Source: CBDDBX01 sp965225955
Lineage (GTDB): Bacteria; Acidobacteriota; Aminicenantia; UBA2199
Assembly: GCA_965225955.1 (NCBI GenBank)
Contig: CBDDBX010000041.1
Coordinates: 44,729 to 108,728 of the forward strand
Length of the DNA stretch: 64,000 nucleotides
Direction: 5' to 3'
Shown here: in pieces, positions 8,763-20,700 of the stretch
Layout: each line of letters opens with the position of its first letter
How positions within the stretch are numbered: the first letter of the stretch is position 1
The notes under the pieces: model-generated
Told to the model about the DNA's origin: nothing
The model's database searches: none
Seen by the model: only the letters and a program-made list of their open reading frames with translations
Translations under genes and position numbers: made by a program

Positions 8763-11700
8763 ATGAGAGATATAATGATGTTAAAAAGAGTAGTGTTATT
8801 TATTTCTATGCTGGGGCTTTTAATGGGAGCCTCTCTTTGGGCAGATGATTTTTATGTAACAGAAGAGATATCTCTTCCTACAGGGATATGTGTACACTTC
8901 AATAAGAAAGTGAATATGTCTACTATAACCCCCTCCTCCCTCTATATTCTGGGTAAGGAAGGCAATATAGAGCGTAATGTTAAGTTAAAGCGCTTTGGAA
9001 GAGGCAAAAAGATCTATATAACCTTTAAGGACAAGTTCTTTGTTCCGGTTAAACCATTTATTCTGGTACTGACACCGGATATTAAGAGTACAGAGGGCCA
9101 ATCACTTAAAGATGGTCTTATTATGGGGAGACACTTTAAAACAGGTGTTGGGTGTTCATTTAAAGACCAGATAAGTAACAGCCCCCGCATTGTTATCTCA
9201 AAAGGTGCTGCCTGGTGGATTCCATGGAGATGGTTTCCCTGCTGGTATCCTCCTGAAATCAATATTACAGGTATAGATGCCGGTGGTACCCACGATTCAG
9301 GTACAACAGCAGTAGTTAATCTCTCAGACCCCAATAACGATATTGTATGGGGCTACTCTTTCATCGATTTCAAACCTTATACACCGGGAACGCCAGTAAC
9401 AGAAAACGGAAACCACTGGTTGTTAACTTTTGCTGCTGACAAGACTCTCAGAGGTGCAGTGGATTTCAGAAACTTCAAAATTGAAGAGTCATCTCCTCCG
9501 GCAATTGTATCGATAGATCCTTCAGAAGATCAGCTGGTTAAACATACCTCCTTTACTATAAGAGGGGTTGTAAATAATTGCGCAGAGGTACTGGTTAATG
9601 GAGATAAAGCAACTCTTAATGGAGATAACTTCATCCACAATATGAGCCTTACTGAAGGTAAGAACCTCATTAGTGTAGAGGCAAAATCACCTCAGGGTTC
9701 AGACAAAGCCTCAGTTACAGTAACTCTTGATTCAACAGCTCCGGTAGTAACATTAAACTCACCTGCAGCAGACTATATTTCAGGGCAATCAACTGTAGAT
9801 ATAATGGGTGTTGTAGAAGATGCTATGCCTGGCCGGGTTGAGCTGCATATCGGTTCAGAAGTAACAGAGGGAACTCTTGCAGGAAGATACTTCAGATTCA
9901 ATAATGCTTCATTCTCAACAGAAGGAACCAGCGGTTATAAAGTAGTGGCTTACGATAAAGCCGGTAACCGTGGTGAAGTAAACGGCACAGTAACTCTGGA
10001 CACAACAGTTCCCACAGTAACCATCAACGCTCCACAAACAGGCTTTATGACCAGACAGTCCGGTGTTGTAGTAAGAGGCAGTGTTAATGATAACTCAGTA
10101 TCCAAGGTAAGTCTCAACGGCAGAACCCTTACTCTGGATAATGGTGAGTTTTTAACAACCTGTAATCTCACAGAGGGGCAGAACCGCCTTGAAGTAGCAG
10201 CTATAGATGCAGCAGGTAACAGAGGTACTAAAGAGACCATCGTAACTCTGGATACCCGTGCTCCCAACCTTGTTGTATATACGCCACAGGAGGGATACAG
10301 CAGAACATCAACAGTAACAGTGTCAGGTTCAGTTGATGACCCCCACTTTGCTTCTCTCAAAGTAAACGGAACATCAGTCACTCCACAGGGTAAGAGCTTC
10401 AGTCTCACAGGTGTTAATCTTGAACCCGGGGATAATAGTATAGAAGTAGTGGCAACAGACTCCATGGGTAACAGAGCTGTAAGAACCATTAATCTCAATT
10501 TTGATGGAGGCTCACCGGAGATTGTGTCAACCAGTCCCGAAAACAGCAATGCAGGAGTTCCTGTAACAGATACAGTTAAGGTTGTGATTTCAGAAGAGGT
10601 TGACCCTGTAACAGTAACCCCAGCATCCCTTAATCTTACAGATAGTACAGGTAATGCAGTTAATGCAAAGTTTTCAGTAGATGGTAAAAATATAGAACTG
10701 AGACCTTCAGAGGCTCTTAAGAGTGCAGAGAAGTTTACTCTCAATATAACCCAGGGCATTAAAGACAGAGCCGGCAATCCTCTTAAAGCAGGCAGAAGCA
10801 TTGAGTTCACAACAGTTGACAGCTCAGCTCCAGAAGCTCCTGTTCTTGGAGCTCTTCCTGAAAAGACCTTCAATAACAGTGTTGTTGTAACCGGTAGCGC
10901 AGAAGCAGGAACCACCATTAAGGTTAACGGTGGGCAGTCAACAGCAGAAACAGTAGTTGCAGATAGTGGTAAGTTCACAGTTGAGGTTGAACTGGTAACA
11001 GGTAAAGTAAACCGCCTTGAAGCAACAGCAACAGATGAGCAGGGTAATGAGTCTGCTCCTACAGAAGCTCTGATTCGTCAGGACGATTCAATATTCTCAG
11101 TATTTGATGCAGAACTCTCCGGGGACACTATTACTGTTAACTTCTCAGCATCAGCAGATATCTCAACATTAACAGCTGACAGCATAAAGATAATAACCCC
11201 TTCAGGTAGTGAGACCTTCACTGCATCAGCAGGAGTTGAAGAGAACAGTGTAGCCATTAAAGCTTCAGGAAACCTTGAAGGTATGGTTGTTAATCTTAAA
11301 GTTCTTACAACAGTTAAAGATTCAGCTTCAAGAAGCCTCTCCTCAGAGTTCACCAAAACCTTTAATGGAGCAGGTGGTGATAATATAGTAACCGGCGAAG
11401 TCTATGACGATGTTACAGGACTTCTTATGGAACAGGCAGTAGTAACTCCTGTAAGAGTAAACGGCTCAGCCCCGGGAACTCCAACCCCAACAGCTCTCTC
11501 TTCAAAAAGAGGTGAGTTTGCCCTTACTCTCAGCGGAGGCACAGCAGTTCTGAGAATCGATAAAGCCGGATACCTCATAGCTTATCGAACAGTAGCAACA
11601 GCAGCAGGTTTTGGTAGCTGCGCTTTTGATACAAGACTTATAGCAGATAGAGGTTCAGAATCAGATATAGACAGCAACGGCGGAACAGTTAAGGCTGGTG

Positions 11701-14700
11701 ACAGTATGGTGATTGTTCCGGGAGGAGCAGTTAATGATAGCCGTAAGATCAGACTCTCAGAGAGAGGTGATCAGTCCCTTATAGCAAGACTTCCTTACGG
11801 ATGGTCTCCTGCAGGAGCAGTGGATTTCATATACAGCGGAGATAAGATTACAGCTAAAGCCGTTATGAGAGTTCCCAACAGATTCAGTATAACAGACCCA
11901 TCACTCCTGATGCTTGCCCGTTACGATGAGACTACTTTTGCATGGTATGCAGAGTCCATGGTATCGGTATCAGAAAATGGCCTTGAAGCTTCAGTTGATA
12001 AGTCCGGGGCTTATGTATTCCTGATTAAGGATACAGCTCCTGTTGAGGTTCCTGTTCAGGAGATGGGAACAGCACTTAAAGGTACTGCAGCTCCATCAAT
12101 GGCTTCAGCTCCACAGGCAACTCTGGTATTTGACCCTGAACTGATCTATCCGGGAACAAGTTCTGCAGGAACACTTCTGCTTACAACAACAGAGAGAGTG
12201 CCCAGTGGTATCGGTGTAACCGCCAGTATCAGCGAAGAGCATGAACTGCTTTCAGGAACTAAAACAGTTCCTGTGCCTTATAAGAGTGATATGATTGCCT
12301 ACAGTTACGGCAATTCACAGCAGAAGGTGGTATTCCCTGTATCTCCCGATACATCCATTAAGATAACAGAACTTAAACTTGGTGAGATAACCACAGCCAT
12401 TACCCTCTACAGCCCCGGAGATGGTGGTGTAGTAGTTGGTAGTGAAGGTGGAACTGTAACCGGTAATGGTGGAGTTGAGGTAGTTATTCCAAAGGATGCC
12501 CTCAATGTTCCTGTTGCTGTACGTATAGATAAGATAGAGTCTCTGAATGCTGTAACAGCACCTCAGGGATTTGAGATAACAGGTGGTGTGAACCTTGCTC
12601 TGAGTGGAGCAGTGCTTGCACATTCAGCAGAGCTTAAACTTCCTCTGGAATCATCAGTACTTCAGGGTATAACAGCAGAAGATCAGTTGTTTATTGTAAG
12701 AGCAGAGAAGAGTGGTGATATCGCCTTCCTTCAGCTTGTTACAAAGGCAGTTAAGAGCAGTAACGGAGTTGCTTCCGCAGATGCAGCAGATTTAACAGTA
12801 CCTCTTGATGGAGTCCGTAAGGGAGGAACTATCCTCTTTTTAAGAGCTCTTGGGGAGATGGGATATGTTAAGGGTGTAGTTACTGATAAAGGTACACCAC
12901 TTGAGGGTGGTCTTGTTTCCCTTGATTCCCACGGCATTAAATCTGTTTCAAAATCAGCAGGTGCCTATGTTAACCTTGCAACAATCGGTAACAGTGGTGC
13001 TGAAGCTCTTAATGTAAAGAGTTATGATAAGGGATCAGCAGCAGTTAACCTGCCTTCAAAAGATGGTATTGTTAATCTGAATATCGATATACAGCTTACT
13101 CCACCGGAGATCAGCTCCATGTCCCCGGCATCGGGTTCAGCAGGAGTTGATGAGAGTGCAGTAGTAGAGATAATATTCTCAGAACCAGTAGATCCTGTAA
13201 GTCTGAGTAGCAATAACTTCTACCTTGTGGAAGGTATTAAGAAACTTTCAGGGAGAATCAATCTTGATGATACCGGCTTAAGAGCCACCTGGACTCCAAA
13301 GGAGGCTTATGGCTCAGATAAGGAGATTGCAGTAGTACTGTCAACTGGTATCCGTGATATGAACGGCAATAATCTCCAGAACCCGTGGAACGGTAATTTC
13401 AGAACTGTAGACAGAACTCCACCTGAGGCAGATCCCACAAAGATTGCCATAGGTATTCCTGATGATTCAGGAACAAGTACTGTTTCCGGTAGTGCCGGAG
13501 CAGTTGATCCTGGAACAGTTATTGCGATATATAACCCCAGAACCCAGGAGACCATCACGGTCACCGCAGGTTCAGATGGTTCATTCAGTGGAACTATAGC
13601 AGCAACTCTGAATGATCGTCTTCTTGTAACTATAAAAGATCCTTCAGGTAATGTTACTGAGATAGGTTCACTTCCTTTTGTAAGTGAAGATGGTAAAACC
13701 GCTGTACTTGATGAGTCCGGTGGTGAGTTTACTACTCCTGAAGGTATGAAGATTGTCCTGGAACCCGGAACCATTGATGGCCCTGCAAAGGTAACAGTTG
13801 AGAAACTTGCAGCTCCTGCAGGGGAGACACCTGACTTCTTAAGTATGAAGGGTGGTCTTAAGGTAAGTTTCAGAGGTAATCTTCCCAAGAAGATGTTTAA
13901 GGTATCTGTACCGGCTCCTGTATCTCCACCTCCGGGGGAGAGATACTTCCTTCTTCAGGAGCGTGAGCTTCTGGGTAAACCAGCTTACATGCTTATAGAC
14001 TCAGCTTCAATTAAAGGTGATAAGCTTGAGAATAATGGTAATGTGCTGCAGGATTTTGGTGGAACCGCAGATGTTGGTGCTCCAATAGCATCCAGTACAT
14101 CCTCAGGTCAGAGAGGAGTAACAGAGCTACCTGAAAACGTAGTAGAATACGCCTTTGTGCCTCAGACACCTGGTATGCCTGTAAATAATGATGGAACCAT
14201 ATCTAACAGAACCCATAATCCTTTTGACCCAAAAAGGTCGTGGTCAGGAGGCTATTGGTTATCAGCATATAATGAGACTCTTGTTGCTCTTGCAAGATGC
14301 CAGATTACCAATCCCGGTGCAGCAGCGGTAGCAGATACAGTATATGTTCTTGGTGGTAATGAGTACTCATTTATACCTGTTCGTGTAAGAAACGATTTTA
14401 CAATAACAGTTGTTGATGAAGATACCGGAGAGGAGCTGTTTAAGAAGAGCAGTGATGCTCTGTCAGGTCCCGGGGTATTTAATTTCGGAAGCTTCAGTAA
14501 TGATAAAACCGCTCCTACAGTTGAGGCTGTAAGTGGTGGTCTTCTTTCAAGATTAATCAGTGTTAAACCTGGTGAGCCAAAGTCCGGTAAACTTACAGTT
14601 ACTGTTGATAAGGCAGATGATGAGCATCAGCTGGTAAATGTTAAGGTTGTTGCTGATGCAGAAACAGCTCTTGAGGCTAATGGTAAGGAGCCTGGAGTTG

Positions 14701-17700
14701 TAAGACTCTACAATGGTGATACTGTAAAAGAGGTTGATGCGAATAGTGATGGCAGTTTTTCTATAGATATTCAGGCAAAGATTACAGATAAGCTTCTCTT
14801 AACTGTTGAGAGAGGCAATGTTGAACTTAAGCCTCAGATGATTCTGAAGTTCTCGGAGCCTCTGGATTCAGAGTGGGATGAGAAGAACCTTCCTGTAAAA
14901 CTCTATCTTAAGAGTAAAGAGGATCAGGACGTAAGGCTGAAGATGGACTATGCAGGTTCATCAAACTCAGTGATTATTACTCCTGTTGCAGCTCTTAAGG
15001 AAGATGAGAGTTATACTCTTGATTTTACTGAACTTAAGGACCTGAGCGGTAATAAGTTCAAGGCTAAATATAATCTGCGAACCAGAAAGAGTGCAAAAAT
15101 CTATCTTGGAACCGAGATGAAGAAGATTCAGGCAACAGCTCTGAATGGTACTTATCTCTATGTAGCAGACTCAACACTTGATGAGACAGTAAGTCCTGCA
15201 AAGTACAGGAACCAGCTCTATGTAATGGATATGTCCAATCCTGTGGAACCTAAGAAGATTGGAGAACCTATCTATGTTGGTGGTGGTCCTATTAAGGATA
15301 TGGCTTTCTATGGTGATAAGAACAATCGTAAGCTTGTTGTTGTAGGTGGTGGTAACAGTAGTTATGGCTATTTAAGGCTTTATGATCTTACAGATCCGAA
15401 AAAACCTGTCTTTACACCTGGTAATTCAGCTATTGTGAGTTCAGGTACTATTGGTGGTAAGCACCATGAGGGTTACCCCCTTAAGGTGGAAGTTCTTGGT
15501 CACCATGCATATATTCCGGTTCTTAGTTCAGGTATGGTGGTTGTGAAGCTTGATGGTGAGAGGCCTGAGAAGATCGGTTTCTACTATGATGATGGGATCA
15601 TCGATCTTAAGGTTTATAACCACAGAGGTAAAGATGAAGAGGGTAATCCTGTAGAGAAGGTAATGGCAGTTATTGCCAACAGCTACTGGGGTTTACGTAT
15701 TGTTGATGTAAGTCAGGCTGGTATGCTTGATGGATTTGAGGAGAAGTTTACTGTAGGTCAGCTTCTTGCAGAGAAAGATCCGTCTCTTCCTGAAAGAAGG
15801 TTGAGTATCGACTCTATTGAGGTTGCTACTGATTATCCTGTTGATTTAAATGAGAATGGAAAGATTGAAGAGGATAAGGGTGAGAAGCTTAATATAGTTA
15901 TCTTTAACTCCTCAAGGTTCCAGAAACTCTTTGTTGCAGATATAACTAAACCTGATAAGCCTTATGTACTTGGTTCAATTGAGCTTAATGAAAATAATGA
16001 AGATACTCATGTTAATAATCTGACTCTTGATGCTGAGAAGCAGCTTCTCTATGCTCAGGGTTTTGATAAGGGTATTTTAGGTTTTAATATGTCTTTTAAA
16101 GGCAGGAACTTTAACTATACCAGAGAAGAGAAGGTTGTTTTTGAGATCGATACAGGTGAGTCTGCGAACCGTGGTCTTCTTGTAGATAAGGAGCTTAATC
16201 TTGTTTATACAGGTAAGCCTGATAAGGGGCTCCATGTTGTGAGAACCGGTAAGCCTACGGTTATGTTTGTTAAGAAGGACGGGGATGACTATATTGAGGT
16301 TGAGCGTATAGCTCCTGATGGAACTCTTAAGGAGGATAATCCCGGGGATATGCCTCATAAGATATATGTAATGGCGATTCTTCCTGGTAAGGTTGCTGAG
16401 AAGGTTGTTGCTGAAGTGAGGTCTTTAACTGCTGAAGGTGCCAATGTTATTCCTTTTAAGAAGGATGATCTGAGAACTTTCCATGATGAGATTGAGCTTA
16501 AGCGTGTTTCTGATGATCCTCTGAGTGCTAAGTATAAGATGTTTATTTCAGATCCTGTTACTGTTACCCGTAATACATGGGATAAGAGTGAGGGTAAGAG
16601 GCTTCTTTCAGGGGATATTATTGAGTGTCGTCTTGGTAAGAAGTTTTATCAGTATCTTGAGGATGTTCATGCTGATTATGTCTATCTTTCTGAAGAGGAC
16701 TGTATGGAGTCCGGTGATCGTAAGCCTGCTGTAAGATCTGATCTTTCTGACAGAAGGGATAATTTTATTACCAGTGCTTCTGTTAGCACTGAGTATGCTA
16801 ATTCTCCTGCTAATAATCCTTCTGTTGATGGTGGGGTTATTCTTCATTCAGGTGAGGCTGTTGAGGGTATGACTGATCTTAGGTTGAGAAGTCGTGGTCT
16901 TGATTTTGCCTTTACCAGAACTTATCGTTCCCAGGTTGATTATAATGGCCCTCTTGGACGTGGCTGGGATCATGTTTATAACAGTCGTCTTATTCAGTTG
17001 ATGTCCGGTGATATTATTCTTTTTGATGGAACCGGTCGTCGTGAGAGATTTAATAATAGTGGTGGTAGTGTTTATATAAGTCCGAAAGGGCAGTGTGCTG
17101 TTCTTAAGGGCAGGGATAATGGTTATGTTCTTGATCGTGGTGATGGTACTCTTGAGTACTACTCTCTTCAGGGTAAGCTGGGTAAGCTTGTTGATAAGAG
17201 TGGTAATAAGATGTTCTTCTTCTACAATCCTGATGGTCAGCTTGAAGAGGTTGTAGATCCTATGGGTCGTTCTGTCTACTTTGAGTATTTTCCTTATCCT
17301 GATGAGAATGATCCTCTTAAGGATCTTAAGTCCGGTCGTCTTAAGTCTGTAACCGGTCTTGGTAAAGAGGTTGTTTTTGACTATAACGGTGATGGTGATT
17401 TAGCAAGGGTTGATCAGTATGGTCGTACTCACAGGTATGAGTATGGTGGTATGTATGATGGGAAGAGGTTACTTAATGGTTATATTGCTCCTAAAGGTAA
17501 TCGTTTAAGACAGATTACTTATGGAAGTGCCGGAGCTGTGACCCAGCAGGTTCTTAATGGAGTAACTTTCAGATACAGTCATGGATTAAATGCCACAGTA
17601 ACTGATGGTAATAACAATACCGTTCAGTATAAGCACGATGACGTGAAGAATGGGGTTATGACTGAGAAAACCGAAGCTGGTTACACAACTACCTTTGAGT

Positions 17701-20700
17701 ATGATGGTTATAATCGTTTAACTAAAAATGAGTTTCCAGAGGGGAATGGTAAGATCTTTGCTTATCTGGATAGGAGTAGCATCGTAAAATCTGTAAGTGA
17801 CTATCCTGATGCAGACAGAATGGCTGATGCTAAAGTAACTACATATAACTACGATGGTTTTACTAAGAAACTGAAAGATGTTTCAAATAGCAATGGTTAC
17901 TCTAAGAGTTATGAATACAACTCAAAAGGCCAGCTTGTAAAAGAGCGTGACTCCAATAATATGGTGAAGACTATGACCTATTCACCGGAAACAGCTGCAG
18001 GAGGCACAAGCATTAATGGTGCATTGAATGGTGAAACCGGAGGTTTCCTGAGTAGCTCCACCACTTCATATGGTGAAGGCCCTGGAACAACCACAACCTA
18101 CACAACAGATCAGCTGGGTAATGTTACTGGTAGTTCTGCCAATGGTATGAATTCAGGAGTTACTTACAATAAGTATGATGAGGTTATATCTGAAACAACC
18201 AGTGCTGGTGGTCAGTCTGTTGTTAAGAACTATGATAGGGATGCAAATGGTAATGTAACCAAGTCAATGGTTGAGGGTGGAAGTATCTCCAGAACCACAA
18301 CTTATACCTATAACAATAACGATATTATTACAGGAACAACCGATGATACAGGAACAACTACTTATGGATATGACTCCAATGCTAATGTAACAAGTGTGGC
18401 TTCACCTCTGGTGTCAGCTACTTTTGGTTATGATAGTCGTAATCTGGTATCCGGTGTAACCAATGGAGCAAATAGTTTCGGATTTGGATATGATGGTAAT
18501 TACAATCCAATTACGTCGACTAATCCAAGAGGTAAAGCTACAACTTATCAGTATAATGGTTTTGATGAGATGAAATCTGTTGCTGACCCATTAGGTAACA
18601 GTACCCTTATTCAAAGAGAAGAGTTTGGTAATCTTCAGACAATTAAGAGAACCAATAGTGCATCTCAGATGATTCATGAGTCTGTGAGGCGTTATGATCC
18701 TGCAGGACGTTTGAATAACTATACAGTTAAGAACCCTGCTGGTGAAGATATTGAATATAGTATCAATTATGATGATAATACCAGAACTGTGACAGTAACT
18801 GATCCAATGGGAAGAACTTCAACTGTAGAGAAGGATACAAGAGGCAGAGTTGTTAAAGAAACCGATTTTGCTGGTAATGTAATTGAGTATACATATGATA
18901 ACAGGAACAACCTCACTAAGAAGGTTGAAACCATAACTGGTGATAAGACTTATACTACAAACTACTCATATGATAGTTTTAATAGATTGATTAGTGAGCA
19001 GAACCCTGAAGGTAATACTGCTTACTTTACTTATGATGCGATGGGTAATCTAACTGGTTCTGTTGATTTTGAAGGTAACTCAGTTTCTCATGACTATGAT
19101 AGTAAAGGTCGTAAAATCAAAACAACCCGTCATCTTGAGAACGGTTCCATAAACACAGATTATGGTTATTATGAAAACGGCAAGCTGAAAACCATTACTG
19201 ATAATAAGGGAAGAGTCACTACCTATAGTTATGATGATCAGCAGAGACTTGTTTCTGTAAGGTATCATGATGGTGCAACTAAATCCTATACTTATGATCC
19301 TAATGGAAATGTGAAGACAGAAACCAAACGTGACGGAACTGTAATTACAAATAGTTATGATGATGCAGACAGATTGTCCGGCAGGTCAATCAATCTTAGT
19401 GGAGCAACTGGAGGAACAACTTCAGAATCTTATACTTACGATGGAATGAATCGCATTAAGACAGCTTCGAATGGCGATTCCACTATTTCAAGAAGTTATG
19501 ATGCTGTAGGACGTCTGATTTCTGAGACTCAGAATGGCAAAACTGTTCAGTTTGGTTATAACAAACTCAATGGTGTAAGTTCACTGACATATCCTAATGG
19601 GCGTGTTCTTACCAGAACTTTTGATAATCTGAACAGATTAAAAGATATTAAAGATGGCGGTTCTCTTATTGCTGAATTGATCTACAAAGGTAAGTTCGGC
19701 AGATATGCTTCTAAGAAATACGGTAATGGAGATAATGTTGGCTATACATACGATAATGGCCGTAGAATGACCGATAAGATAGTAACCAATAGTGCAGGAA
19801 CTGTTGTAAATAATTATACATACACCTATAATAATGCCGGAATGAGAACTTCTTTAATAAGAAAGCATGAGGGTAATGCTACTGACAGGTTTGGGTATGA
19901 TAAGGCTTATCGATTAACAAGTTTAGTTAAGAGTGAAGGTACTGATAAAGAGGTATCTTATAAGGTTAAACTTGGTGCTGTTGATAATATTCTTGAACTC
20001 ACAACTAAGAAGGGTGATGATACTCAGAAGCAGATAGCTGAAGCAAATGGTATGAACCAGTATACTCAGTTTGGTGACTGGGGTTACTCATATGATCAGA
20101 ACGGTAATGTTACAACCAAAGGTACTCAGCGTTTCACTTACAATTACAGAAATGCTCTGATTGGTTATAGTGATCAGAACACCAGTGCTTCCTATAAGTT
20201 TGATGTTTTTGGAAGAAGAATCGCAAAAATTACTGGCGGTACAACAACTAATTACTACTATGCTGGAAATCAGGTAATTGAAGAGTACACCGGAGATGCT
20301 TTATCAAAACAGTACGTCTATGGTAATGGAATAGACGAGGTCTTCAATCTGAAGATCATGTCTGGTGATAAAGCTGGTACTTACTATTACCACACAGATG
20401 GAATAGGTTCCATAACAGCTATTACGGACTCTAATGGTGATATTGTAGAAAGAGTTAAATATGGAATATATGGCATCCCAACTGTTTATGACAAAGACGG
20501 TAACGAAATAGCTGAATCTACAATCGGCAACACCTACATGTTCCAGGGTAGAAGATTTGATAGAGAATCAAACACCTATCACTACAGAGCAAGATCTTAT
20601 GACCCAACCACAGGCTCCTTCATACAACCAGATCCATTAGGATATGTAGATTCCATGAACCTCTATCAGGGTATGCTTCTCAACCCACAAAACTTCGTAG

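Noticed and set aside
9950..10978. 342-codon minus-strand ORF inside the RHS gene
   Set aside because: It is a shadow of the Ig-like repeat coding strand. Its composition is Leu/Ser/Thr-rich without domains, and it has no ribosome site.
13307..13888. 193-codon minus-strand ORF inside the RHS gene
   Set aside because: It is a frame complementary to coding repeats, with no start signal or recognisable motif.
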